Part shown: in pieces, positions 21,973-33,574 of the stretch | How the letters are laid out: every line of letters starts with the position of its first letter | Position numbering within the stretch: the first letter of the stretch is position 1 | DNA from: Chionoecetes opilio | Lineage: Eukaryota; Arthropoda; Malacostraca; Decapoda; Majidae | DNA length: 64,000 nucleotides | Reading direction: 5' to 3' | NCBI GenBank assembly: GCA_016584305.1 | Contig: JACEEZ010007157.1 | Location: 213,507 to 277,506, forward strand | Translations under genes and position numbers: made by a program | The notes under the pieces: generated by a model | Seen by the model: only the letters and a program-made list of their open reading frames with translations | Databases searched by the model: none | What the model was told of the DNA's origin: nothing

Positions 21973-24900
21973 GCTACCTCTGCTGGTAGCTATAATGGTA
22001 TTTCTTTAAATGATTGCCTCGAAGCTGGTCCTTCTCTCAACCCTGATCTTGTGGAAGTTCTCATGAGGTTTAGAAGGTGGCCTGTTGCATTAACTGGAGA
22101 CATAACCAAGGCTTTTCTTCAGATTTCTGTTCAGAAAGAGGACCGAGATGTGCACAGATTTCTCTGGGAGAGTGAAGGTGTTGTTCGCACCATGAGATTT
22201 CTTCGGGTCCCCTTTGGAAACAAGATTAGTCCCTTCCTTTTGAACGCTACAGTAAAACATCATCTTAAAACTTTTCCTAAATTGGAAGTAGTAGAAGAAT
22301 TGACGGATAACCTCTATGTTGATGATTGGTTGTCTGGAGCTGATAGTGATAATGAGTGCTGTGCTAAGTTCACGGAGGCAAAGTCTATTTTAGCTACAGC
22401 TGGTATGTCCCTCTCTAAATGGAGCTCTAATTGCAAATCTTTGACTGATAAACTCTATGAGAACCTTGAGCAGGGTAGAGATGACATAGTCAAGGTCCTT
22501 GGAATGCAGTGGTGCTTGCCCTTGGATTACTTTGCCTTTGAGTGCTTTGATGTAGGTTTGCACCAAGATCTTGTATCTACTAAAAGAGCTGTTCTCAGTA
22601 TTATTGCAAGACTTTTTGATCCTCTTGGTCTCATTAGCCCCTGTATTATGCTCGCTAAAATTTTCTTTCAAGACATTTGGCGGCTTGGTCTTGACTGGGA
22701 TGAGACATTACCGGAAGACTGGTTGCGAAAGTTTAAAAAATGGGTTGAGGGTCTCAAAGTTCTTCAGTCATTTAACATTCCACGCTGTTACTTTCCTGGG
22801 TTTTCATGGAAACTGCTGACTGGTTTAGAACTGCATGCTTTTGGTGATGCCTCTGAGAAAGGGTATGGAGCCTGTGTGTACTTGAGAATTCCCTCTACAT
22901 ATGATTACTTTGATGAGTCTCTTGTTGTGTCCAGGGGAAGGGTGGCTCCAGTAAAAAGAATTTCATTGCCTAGATTGGAATTGCTTGGTGCCTTACTTTG
23001 CGCAAGACTGGCTGTGTTTGTTAAATCCGCCCTTCGCTTGGCTGATGATGTACACCTGTACTGCTGGACAGACTCTCAGGCTGCTTTATCTTGGATTAAG
23101 GGGGATCCTTGTAGATGCAAAGTCTTTGTAGCAAGCAGAGTAACCGAGATTCAGGAGCTTACATCACCTAGTCAATGGTATCACTGCCCTGGGAAGGACA
23201 ATCCAGCAGACCTTATTTCCCGAGGTGTGTATGCTGAAGATATTGTAACATGTACTCTGTGGTTAAATGGTCCTACGTGGTTATCTAACCCCTTATCACC
23301 CCTGCAGCAAGATGAAGCATCTTTACTCATCCACCAAGAGTATTCCAGTGAAAGTAGAGATTTGATTTGTGTAGCTGTTGACTCCATCCCTGTTGTAATT
23401 GATTTTGCTCGATGGAGTCATTTTTCCAAGACTCTACATGTTGTTGCATGGGTGATGAGGTTCATCAATAACTGTAAAGGTCGAAATATTGGATGCTCTG
23501 GTCCCTTATCATATGAAGAGTTGGAGAAAGGTAAGACCCTAGTGTTTCACTGTATTCAAAGAGAGAAATATTTTCATGAGATTCGTGCTATAACCCAAGG
23601 TAAGCTTCTTCCCAAAGGTTCTCCTTTAAGAACATTTGACCCTTTTCTAGATGATGATGGCCTATTGAGAGTTAAGGGCCGACTAGAACATGCTAGTATC
23701 AGCTATGAGAGCAAACACCCAATTATAATTCCCTCAGGTCACATAGCTAAGCTTTTGATTTGCTTTCAACATGATTTCCTTAAACATGCTGGTGTTAACA
23801 CCCTTATGACTACTCTGAGAAGTTGTTATTGGATTGTGGGTCTGAGGAAGCTTGCCAAAACTGTATGTAGGGAGTGTATCACTTGTCGTAGACATGATTC
23901 CAGAGCCTGCTCCCAGCCAGTAGCCCCACTACCTAAGCTGAGAGTTAACTGTGGCCCACCTTTCACTGTAACCGGTCTTGACTTTGCTGGGCCACTGTTT
24001 TGTATGGATCTGTCTTCCAAGAAGTTGTATATATTACTGTTCACCTGTGCTGTGGTGAGGGCTGTTCACTTGGAGCTGACAGACTCCTTGTCTCAAATTG
24101 ATTGTATGCTTGCTATCCGCCGGTTTGCGGCAAGAAGAGGCCTTCCATCTGTTTTCTACTCTGATAATGCCAAGACCTTTGTTAGTGTATCAAATCAAAT
24201 TCAAAAGTGCTTTGGCCCATTAGTTCCTCAGTGGAAGTTTATTGTACCTCATGCTCCTTGGTGGGGAGGCTGGTGGGAGTGGTTGATCAGATCTGTAAAA
24301 CTGGCTCTGAGAAAGTCACTTGGGGTTAAGTGTTTATCAAGATGTGAACTAGAAACTACTCTCCTTGAGATAGAAGCTTGCATTAATTCTAGACCCTTAA
24401 CTTATGTTGGTGAGGAGACTGCAGATCACCTCTTAACACCTTCTCATTTTCTAATTGGACGTACAGCTGGTTTCCAACTGGAGATGATCAATGACCAACA
24501 TCTTAGTGTTACTTCTAAAGACCTGAAGTTGCATGAAAGTGTACGCCAAAAACAACTTGATAAATTTTGGGATTTGTGGATGACTAATTATATTACAAAT
24601 TTACCCCCTACTTGTAAAGGTTTCAGGCTTAAATGTGATTTAAAACCAGGATCTGTTGTGTTAGTCAAGGAAGAAAATACCCCTAGACTGTCCTGGCCTA
24701 TTGGTGTGATTGTTGACTTATTTCCTGGTAAAGATGGAGTGGTTAGGAGTGTTAATGTTAAAACTTCCAGGGGGGTTATTTGTAGGCCTATCCAAAAATT
24801 GTATGACATGGAGATTTCCCCTTCGGGGGTTGTATCTGCTGATGATTTGATACCCAAGAATCAGTTGACGAACAACGGGGAGCCTCAGGTTGTCACTGCT

Positions 24901-25011
24901 AATGAGGTTGCGGGTGATTTGGGTGAAACACAACCTGTTGTGCAACCTACCGTGCAATATAGCAAATGGGGACGTGTGGTAAAAGCTCCTGTTAAGCTGA
25001 ATTTGTGAATA
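21973..25011 (+). CDS. BEL/Pao pol: reverse transcriptase, RNase H, integrase
   Basis: A continuous frame open through more than 1,000 codons to a stop after KAPVKLNL. Counting from codon 22051: the reverse transcriptase palm has YVDDW at residues 89-93, RNase H starts near FGDASEKGYGA (about 264) with WTDSQAALSW later, an H2C2-type integrase zinc finger (HAGVNTLM...CRECITCRRH) precedes the integrase core with acidic residues in GLDFAGPLF (about 642-650), FYSDNAKTF (about 702-710) and the WWEWLIRSVK helix (about 742-751). A C-terminal domain of the DUF5641 type (PGSVVLVKEE, RPIQKLY) closes the protein. No stop or frameshift was seen, unlike the inverted segment. It has no start codon of its own because the 5' part has been flipped, so it is unlikely to be expressed as a full polyprotein. 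Confidence 0.93.
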
Positions 25012-25153
25012 TATTTTAGAGTAGTGGAGTATTAATTTTCAAAATAATATTGATGTCCCCTGCTAGATGTACCTTGATGTTTGATTTATGTGTATTGTGG
25101 GGTTTTCTTGTTTCAAGTATAGGAGTATCTGTATACTCCTATGGTGGGGAGAA

Positions 25154-25412
25154 TGTTGAGTTTGTACCTTTGGGTTTTTGGGGTTTATTATTAATTCATT
25201 TATATTTTCTTTGCTTTATTTGATAGATTAGGGATAATTACACTTATTTCACTAATTGTTGTGCTGACCAGCTGGTGAAAATAAAGTTCTTGACACTCAG
25301 CCGCCATACTGCTTACACCTCCTGCTTGTGGCTGCCTGTACTTGAGCCGCTTTTCAGTCCATGCTCTTCGCCTGGTCGTCCCTTAATTGTTGTGCTGTTC
25401 CTGGGGCGATCA
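25154..25412 (+). repeat. 3' LTR of BEL/Pao element
   Basis: A 259-bp direct repeat of the 5' LTR, preceded by the purine-rich tract GGTGGGGAGAA (polypurine primer) and followed by the target duplication AATAT at 25413-25417. Confidence 0.92.
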
Positions 25413-25430
25413 AATATTACTAATCTAACC

Positions 25431-25458
25431 TCACTATAACCTAACCTAACCTAATCTC
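25431..25458. repeat. short (CCTAA)n-like stretch
   Basis: About three to four units of CCTAA/TAACC, the complement of the arthropod telomere unit TTAGG, with further cctaac motifs to 25530. It may be an interstitial telomeric remnant or chance AT/CT-rich DNA. The rest of 25413-25855 holds nothing recognised. Confidence 0.3.
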
Positions 25459-25854
25459 ACTAATAACTTCATAGCGAGACCCCCCCCCCAAAAAAAAAAA
25501 ATACTAACCTAACCTACCCTTGTAAAGTTATAGTTATATTTTACTAACCTAACTATCCTTACTAACTTGCATTACCCCTACTACCGCAAAATGACCAGTA
25601 ATCCTCCTTTAAGTGATGTAGTAGGTATTCACTGTGTTTGTGAATATATAAATTGTAGTTTATAAGGAAAAAGTGAATAGACAGGGATAAGTGACCCGTG
25701 ACACTAGGCAACTGATTACTTCTGGGATCGGCATTCCTTATAGGGAGCTTGAATGAACCTGCAATGACATGTGCAGCTAGACAGATAGACGAACTCATAG
25801 AGGAACAGGTAGAAATGTACGGTTAGTAAAGGTTGTAATGGTGACGAAGTGGTG

Positions 25855-27035
25855 AGTAGAGTCAATCAATCAATCATTAGGGCATACGCCGGGGGGCGCG
25901 TCGCCTCGCCCACCCTACGACGCTACTCCCGGGGGTCACCACGCGCGAGTTCCCATGCAGGCTCCTTTCCCATACCAAGCAGCTCTCGACAAGAAACATC
26001 AACTTGCCCCAGCCACGAGCCTTGTGGGCGTCCCCTTGGCCTCCTCCACGCTGAATTGTCTCTTACAGATACAACCCGATGGGAAGGATCGGTTTCAGGG
26101 TAGCGTGCCACATGCCCATATAGCCGAAGTTGGCGCTGACGGACTATGCAGGTAATAGGCCTCGATTCAGTCTCACGGTGCCATCGCCGATTTGACACGT
26201 AATCAACCCAGCGATACCCCATAATTCTGCGAAGACACTTATTACCAAAGGCATTGATTCGTCTCTTCAAGTCACTATTTAGTGTCCATGTCTCACAACC
26301 ATAGAGTAAGACAGGGATCACAAGCGACTTGAAGATCCGGATCTTTGTCCTCCTGCACAGGTACCGACAACGCCAAATACTCCCGCTGAGCGAGTCCATA
26401 ACACCGTGGGCTATGCCAATCCGCAGTAAGACTTCTTGACGTGACCCGCCGTCATTATGGACTGCGCTACCAAGGTATGTAAAACTTTCCAAGATCTCAA
26501 TGTCCTCGCCACACGAATGAACAGACTGTACTGCTTCATCTAGTAAGTCTCCAAACACCTGGACCTTGGTCAGGAGACCTCAAGTCCCAAAGGCTTTGCC
26601 GCCTCGTGCAGCGCCTCGAGAGCCATCACCAGGACCTCCAGCGACTCAGCAAAGATTACTGCATCATCGGCAAAAACAAGATCAGTGATCTTGGTGTTGC
26701 CGACGGATGCTCTACAATCACTTTGATCTACAACCTTGTCTAATACCCAGTCCATACAAGCGTTGAAAAGTGATGGGGCAAGGACGCACCCTTGCCTCAC
26801 TCCTGTATTCACAGGAAAGAAGCTGGATACACCTGCCCCACACTTCACAGCACTCTCAGTCCCAGAATACAGACCAGTAATCAAACCAATAGTCTTTGCA
26901 GGAATCCCGCGAAGTCGCAGAAAATCCCAGAGTGACTCACGATGCACTGAGTCAAACGCCTTCTTGAGATCAACATAGGCTGCAAGCATCCCCTGTCGAA
27001 ACTCACGTCGGCGTTCCACCAGGAACGATGATGAC
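25855..27035 (-). pseudogene. 5'-truncated LINE, RT and C-terminal region (CFDP2/RTE-like)
   Basis: Minus strand. From about 27035 the RT reads FLVERRREFRQGMLAAYVDL with AYVDLKKAFDSV (first catalytic aspartate), VRQGCVLAPSLFNA and LVFADDAVIF (the catalytic FADD). A frameshift near 26565 separates it from the C-terminal part: FTYLGS, IPVLLYGCETW, NAFGNKCLRRIMGYRW and LYGHVARYPETDPS, ending GDPRE and a TGATTGATT-type tail at 25860. Upstream of 27035 the similarity stops, so the copy is 5'-truncated, as is usual for target-primed reverse transcription. It is the best reference in this window for the split copy at 868-1229/11522-11736. Confidence 0.88.
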
Positions 27036-27419
27036 CTTGCAGCCTAAGAATCCCAGCTCCACACAAGGGGGAGAATGCAGATATTTATATGTATATTCAT
27101 ATAAATAAAAAGATGAAGCTATAAAGTTTAAGAGCAGGTTTAGTCGAAGCTTGTTATTCTCGGGCGGCGTCAGAGTAAATTTGAATCGGTAGATAAGAGC
27201 TTTCTTTATATTTTTCATCAAGGCTCAGATGAGTTTTTTATCGCCCCAGACCACATGACGCAGCCTGTATCTCAGACCCTCACAACACCCTCGCCATTGG
27301 CCGATCGAAGATGCTGCTTAAGGTGACTATAATGAGCAGGTTGCTTACTTGAAGAGGAGATCCTTGTCCTGCGAGTCGGTTTGCATTTTATTCTCTCTTT
27401 GCCGGTTGAAAGGTTAAGT
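27036..27419. other. unassigned spacer
   Basis: No repeat family or convincing reading frame recognised between the truncated LINE and the minisatellite. Confidence 0.35.
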
Positions 27420-27775
27420 GTTCCCTCACACCCTCCCCATCGTCACAGTCCTCCCCTTCCCTCATCCTCCCAGTGTCCATCCTCCCTCCCCATCGTCACA
27501 GTCCTCCCCTTCCCTCATCATCCCAGTGTCCACCCTCCCTCCCCATCGTCACAGTCCTCCCCTTCCCTCATTATCCCAGTGTCCATCCTCCCTCCCCATC
27601 GTCACAGTACTCCCCTTCCCTCTTCATCCCAGTGTCCATCCTCCCTCCCCATCGTCACAGTCCTCCCCTTCCCTCATCATCCCAGTGTCCCTCTTCCCTC
27701 CCCATCGTTACAGTCCTCCCCTTCCCTCATCATCCCAGTGTCCATCCTCCCTCCCCACGCGACACACCATCTCGC
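27420..27775. repeat. minisatellite, 53-bp unit, about 6.5 copies
   Basis: The landmark cgtcacag recurs at 27441, 27494, 27547, 27600, 27653 and (as cgttacag) 27706, a strict 53-bp period. The unit is C/T-rich (ccctccccatcg, cttccctcatcatccca). Because 53 is not a multiple of three, all three plus frames stay open and encode P/S/H-rich strings that should not be taken as genes. Confidence 0.95.
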
Positions 27776-27779
27776 CCTC

Positions 27780-28439
27780 ATCCTATTTCCCATCTTCCTC
27801 ATCTGTCACCCCTCTCCCTCCCCTTTTCACGCCTGCCCTCGCCGCGGCTCCATCTTATAAAGGAGGCATCAATCTAGGGAGAAAAAAAAACTTAAAGGTC
27901 TTGATACGCTTCAATGGATGACTTTATTAGCAGCAACGTCTTCTTTAGCCCTCCCGTAAATTTAGCATCACAACATAATTAGACACATTTTTGGCCACAG
28001 CGCTGGTTTCTGCCAAAGAGTGAGTCTATAGCTATGTACATAAAAGAACAGTTTGCAGAAGATAAGTTGAAAGCCAGTAATGTATAAGGAAATTTGTAAC
28101 TTTTTTTTAAGCTGCCGAAAACATAAATTTTCTTTGTATCACACAATTAAGCCCTGTTACTATTATAGTCGTCGTTGTTCCCTGGCCACTCACCTCTCTT
28201 TGCATGAGTTAAAGAATATCTAAGGATACTGTACTTCCTTCTACATAGGAACCGAAGTCTGATAGATAAGCCGCCTGCAGCAGCAGCAGCAGCAGCAGCA
28301 AGGCGTATGGGCGGGTGGTCTGCATCTTTGTTTTGTGCTGCGAGTCTTGATTAGGGGACGCGAAATCGAACTGCAAGTGCAAATTGGTTTTAATTTTGCT
28401 TTCTACTTGATATGGGTGTAACCATATAAGTCGGTATAT
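27780..28439. other. spacer with a short (CAG)8 run
   Basis: No coding sequence recognised. A perfect CAG run of about eight units lies at 28278-28300. Confidence 0.5.
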
Positions 28440-29029
28440 TGTAGAGACTTAGTTGGGTGAGTTAAATATGTACGTCCAACTTGTACACATTTATTTAGAG
28501 TCCAATAATGAACATAGAATATTTACAACCAATTATGTAGTGATACCAAGCCAGGGAGTGTTTGATGAACGCTTGTGAGGAGTGTCTTGGTAGCGTAAAG
28601 ATGCGACTTGTTCTGTCTTGAGCACAGCCAGGGAGTGCCAGGGATGAGTTGTTGTAGCGAGTGTGTTCCGAGGCTTTCTCCCTCTCCTCCTCGTGATTCT
28701 GGCTTCTTATCACTTCTTGTTGATCCTATACTTTATGCTGACAACTAGGCATTTGTCCTGTGACATACTTTGAGAGTGCAAGGTGTTCATGGGTCTCACG
28801 GTGAAACAGAGGAGGAAAGATAAACGTATAATTATATATACATTACATAGATATATAATTATATGTTTATAATGTTTCTAAAAACATTATGTTTCTTTTG
28901 ATGTTAAGTACATGCACATATCCTATATGGAAGTTATAATAAGTGTGACACTTGTGTGATATTAGTTGTAATTTACTAGTAATAGTTATGGAAGTTATTA
29001 TATATGTTAGGAGTAAAAACTGACTGACA
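28440..29029 (-). repeat. LTR of Ty3/Gypsy element (3' LTR on minus strand)
   Basis: A 590-bp direct repeat of 35052-35641, nearly identical. On the minus strand it begins TGTCAGTCAG and ends CTCTACA. The seven bases outside the CA end (ggtatat on the plus strand) are also shared by both copies, so the repeat is slightly longer than the canonical LTR. Confidence 0.92.
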
Positions 29030-29118
29030 TTGCTCGGGCCGCTATATAATTTCTCCTCAAATTAGGCACATAAGAATTAGCTAGGGGATAACAAATGGTA
29101 CACCTAACTAAAGGCTAA

Positions 29119-29150
<32 letters not shown>

Positions 29151-31001
29151 TATATATATAAAAAAAAATATATAAACTATAAACTTCCCAAAGCATAATT
29201 CCTATCGCTAAAAGTGAGTAAACTCTGAGCTAAATACACAGAAAAATATGGAAAACAATGGATTACAAGATGTTCAACATCAAAGAAAATGACATGGCCG
29301 AGTAGAATTATATATATATATATATATGTGTCAGTACTAGTGTGGGTAAATCCATAATGTGCAAATATCACTGTTAATAAATGTCAAGTGTAAGGTGTAA
29401 CAAGTGTACGTGTACCGTAGACTGTAGCTAGCAAACTCAACTGTCAGCGAAAGTAGCTGTGAAAATTACAGTGAAAAATTGAAAACTTAAAATTTCAAGT
29501 AAAGAAATTGTAAGCTTAAATCTTCAAGTAAACGTGAACACCCCTGAATGAGTCAAGTAATGACGAGGGCTCGTCTGACCGTAGAGCTGCTGCTGTGTTT
29601 GCATAGTGTGTGGGCAAATCCAAGTTTGCCAAAAATCATACATAAATGATAATAAATCAATCCTATTGTAGAAAATATTTTTACATCATCGAATGTAAAA
29701 ATTGACTGGCAGAGAAATTAAATGAAGGTTACACATTTGAAAGAAATTCAGAAAGCATGGTGATGTATAACAGGTAGAGTGATGAGCACTCTTGTAATGA
29801 TCTTGTAAGAATCATGCTAAAAATAAAGCATGATTAACCATTAAAAATATGTATTATGCTTGAGGACAAGAAACTGTCACTCAGGGGAATAAAATTTAGA
29901 TTTGGTGTTTTCCACATGAGTGATGAAATAAACTGTACACCAAAATTTTAGTTTCCTCCGTTAAGTGGAATAGGAAAAGCTTCCTAGTGGAGGTAAAACT
30001 AATCAAGGGAAATGCATAGGTGACTGGAAAAGCATTTCGAGATGTAAAATGATAAGGAGGGCATATTTGGTATGACGTGGAATAATACATTAATCCTAAT
30101 TAGGGTAAATTTTAAATGCAACAGCTGAAAATTTTAATTTGGGGAAAAAATAAACTGGGCACAGTTTGACATGATATTTACCGTATCTGCCATGAAAGGA
30201 GACAGTGTCGAAGAGTTTATCTGTGATCAAACAATGTTTTCTGAGGTCTGTAGTAAGACAAGAAGTCATTCGTAATTACTCTACGAGTTTGAATTTGTTA
30301 GTAAATAATGATCAATGGTTAGTTAGTTGTACATAGGTAATACATGTGAGCATCATGTGTGAAAATAGTTTTGGAGGAACTGCTTGTCATGCATATAGTA
30401 CCTAGATTAGTATGTTAGTAAGTACATAATCCTATCATTCAAATAGTGATTGTGGTACAACAGGAAAAACTAAGTAATTCATTCCTGTAGTGAATGTAAT
30501 TCACGTATGTATTTAATACATGGGTTAGTATTAATACAATGGGTTAGTATTGCATGCAAGTAAATAATGTATTTTAACAATAAGTGCGTAATAATTCCTT
30601 CAATTGAGGAAGAATGAATGTCATGCAATGCACTGTGGTGCAGCTTTAACAGTTACATAATAGTATTCTAATGTGAAGAGATATACATAGGTTATCTAGG
30701 TTCTGCTTTCCATTAGAGTTTCTATCGTGCAAGAGTTACAAGGTAAACATGGAAAATATATCAGTTTCTACTAGTAGTTGGTCAGAACAATATGTAGCTA
30801 AACCAAAAAAAAATCGTAAAACATTTCATCAATGTTAAGTATTTTCAAGAATGTAAATAACATTGGCTTAGTGTGTTGTGTAGACCTTTTCCTAAAAAGA
30901 GAACAACACACGTTAAAATTCAGAATACATGGTAATTGTGAAATAATCAGGTGAACTGATATAAAATGTAATGATATGGAATGGTATGGAATGGAATGAC
31001 A
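29030..31001. other. 2-kb non-coding 3' region of the Gypsy element
   Basis: AT-rich DNA between the end of pol and the 3' LTR, with short (AT)n runs at 29117-29165 and 29310-29331 and no frame longer than about 65 codons. It could be a decayed env or a long 3' untranslated region; I see no transmembrane or other signature to decide. Confidence 0.5.
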
Positions 31002-33574
31002 CTACTGTTTCTGCGTGTGTGACCGCAATTTTTGACGGTAATAATTTGTAGCAGTGTTTGTGTCATCATTAACTACAGGTGTATCCTGTGTTTTAGTATT
31101 TGGGCATGGCAATTCTTCCCCTGTATCTAATCCTCTAGCTACTCGTTTAACCTGGTCAATATGGACTGTCTTTGCATGGTATTTATAAATATGCTGTATA
31201 GTTATCTTGTGTCCATGCTCAATGACAATGACTGTAAGGTCCTTCAAATGTAGAATCTAACTTAGACGTTTATTGTTGTACCTAAAAGTATACTACATCA
31301 CCTATAGCAATTGGCTTTTCTGCTGTATGGGCGTTGATACTTAATCATGTCTTCTCTGGACAAATCAATAGCGTCTGTGACACGCTTGTATATTTTCTGA
31401 AAATCAGCTACTCCTACTGTTACGTAGTCATCAAAATGATATATTGGCTGTGTACTCTGCTCTAGAAGAGTGTAAGGTAGTCTTTTGTCTTGCCCAAATA
31501 CAATGAAATGTGGTGTTTCACATGTGGACTTGTGTAAGGAAGAGTTTAGTGTGGCAGATACTTGGGGCATCCATTCATCCCAGTGGGAATTGTAGGGTTG
31601 AGCTAATGACTTCAGGAGTTGGATAATCTTCCTATTTTGTCTTTCTACCATGCCGTTGCTGCTAGGGTGATAGCTAGTTATGTTACATTTATTTATGTTG
31701 AAAAGTTTGCAAATTTCAGTGAGAATTTGATTGTTAAACTCGGTACCATTGTCCGAGAGCAATGTGGATGGTGTATTGAATTTAAAGAAAACTTCATTCG
31801 TAAGTGCTTTAGCAACTGTTAGAGCCGTTTTGTCCTTCAGTGGGACCAAAACTGAAAATCTAGAAAAATTATAAATGGCTACTAACAAGTATTGAGAACC
31901 AGATTCTGTTCGTGGGAGTTTTAGCAAGTCAATGGCTATTGTCTCCCAAGGTCCTTTAGGTGTAGGATAAGGTAGCATAGGGGCAGGTTTACCAACTGAA
32001 CCCTTTGTTTCTGCGCATGACTGACATTTATCTATATGAGCAAAAATATCACGGCGCATGAATGGCCAAAAGTATTCTAAACGTGCTCGGTGCAAACATC
32101 TATCTTTCTCTGGGTGACCTGCAAGGCTAGAATCATGTAAAAGGGAAAGAAATCTGGGTATACGTGTAGAAGGGATTATCAGCTGTGCAACCTGGCGTTT
32201 AGGTTCCTGTCCTGTCGTGAGATATGTATCTCGCACCAAAAGGTTGTATTGTAGCCTAAACCCAGTAAGTGGGACAGGTAATTTTGGCAATTGTGTATCA
32301 TCACCTGACTCCAAGTAGTAAATGATGGGAGCACAGAAGGAATCATTTCGCTGTTCCTCTTCAATGTTGGGAATAGCGATTTGGTTGTCATGTTTTGGTG
32401 GTTCAGGTGTTGCTGTTACAAATGCAATATTTCGTGATAATGAATCAGCAACGAAATTGACTTTGCCTGGCAGATACTCAAATTTTGGGTGGAAGTCTAG
32501 TATCGTCAGGCGCCAACGTGCCAATATGCCTGACAGTTCCTTTGAATTGAATAATTCTACTACAGGTGCATGGTCTGTTTTAAAAAGAATGTTGTACCCA
32601 TAAATTACAGATTTGAAATGCTTTAAAGACCATACGACCGCCAGAGCTTCCTTATGGGTGGTTGAATAGTTACGCTCTGCGGGATTAAGAGTTCTGCTGG
32701 CATAAGCTAATGCACGCCATTTACCTCTATCATCCTTCTGCATCAGCACAGCACCAAGGCCTACATCTGATGCATCAGTGAAGAGTGTAAACTGACGTGT
32801 AAAATCTGGGTAAGCAAGGACTGGGGCATCACACAACAAAGCCTTTAATTTAGAAAATGCCTGCTCTTGTGGAGCTTCCCATGAAAATTCTACATCTTTC
32901 TTTAAGAGATGTGATAGTGGACTTGCAATTCGTGAATAATCCATGATAAATTGTCTGTAAAAACCACTGAGGCCCAAAAAACTTCTGAGGACTTTGACAT
33001 TCTTAGGGGTTGGAAAATGTATCATTGCATCGACCTTAGACGTGGTAGTATGTAAACCTGTGGCATCCAAAACATGACCCAAGAAAGAAAGTTGTTTCTT
33101 CATGAAGGAACATTTTGTTAGTTTAACCTTCAAATTAGCATCTTTAAGTTTAGAAAGTGCTCTGTCTAGTGTTCGTAGGTGAGAGTTTGTGTCGGGGGTA
33201 CAAATAATTATGTCGTCCAGGAATGCAAAAACTGTATCTCCTAGTAATTCCGAGAAAACAGTGTTGATTAAATATTGAAAAGCTAATGGTGCGCCTGCTA
33301 TTCCAAATGGTAGCTTTTTGAAAGCGTAATGGCCTGCAGGAGTACTGAACGCTGTGAGGTCCTTAGATACCTCATCTAATGGGACCTGCCAGTATCCACT
33401 GACAAGGTCCAGCGTAGAGAACACTTTCTTATCAGGACCTATGGACATCAGAATATCCTGCAATACTGGTAGAAGATACCTGGTTACTTGACAAACATCA
33501 TTGAGGCGCCGATAGTCTACGACCGGTCGCCAATCGCCTGTTTTCTTAGGGATAAAAAAAAGGGAAAATTCCAT
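31002..33574 (-). pseudogene. Gypsy pol: RT, RNase H, integrase
   Basis: A 758-codon open frame (33574 to 31298), numbered here from the point where the frame opens. Reverse transcriptase: DWRPVVDYRRLN, STLDLVSGYWQ (D56 region) and AFLDDIIICT with the catalytic FLDD at 118-121. RNase H: FTLFTDASDVGLGAVL (D267) and a later HYPL-type DH region (TDHAPVVEL). Integrase: zinc finger (HPEKDRCLH...CQSCAE), then AIDLLKLP, LLSDNGTEFN and YHPSSNGMVERQN supply the D,D,E triad. After the stop at 31298 the C-terminal domain (DVVYF, STFEGPY, VHIDQVKRV) continues in other frames down to about 31002 with stops. The upstream continuation is in another frame. Confidence 0.93.

Larger units (their letters stand above)
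19284..25417 (+). mobile_element. BEL/Pao LTR retrotransposon with an internal inversion
   Basis: Seen: two LTRs of about 256-259 bp, a 5-bp target duplication AATAT on both sides (19284-19288 and 25413-25417), a primer-binding-like site after the 5' LTR and a purine tract before the 3' LTR. Gag starts on the plus strand and breaks near 20240. The segment 20240-21972 is on the minus strand and carries the rest of gag, the protease and the start of reverse transcriptase. The plus strand then resumes with reverse transcriptase, RNase H and integrase. The order makes sense only if this middle segment is flipped, so the element carries a 1.73-kb internal inversion. Confidence 0.9.

Noticed and set aside
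22051..22053. A start codon for the BEL pol frame here
   Set aside because: The codon is GTG, and RT homology continues upstream in the same frame (SYNGISLNDCLEAG), so this is not a start.
27420..27775. CRISPR-like array
   Set aside because: Units are contiguous 53-bp tandem copies without unique spacers, in a eukaryotic genome; the same holds for the 30-bp array at 36330-36820.
29896..30090. env-like gene in the Gypsy 3' region
   Set aside because: Only short unrelated frames; no signal peptide plus transmembrane pattern.
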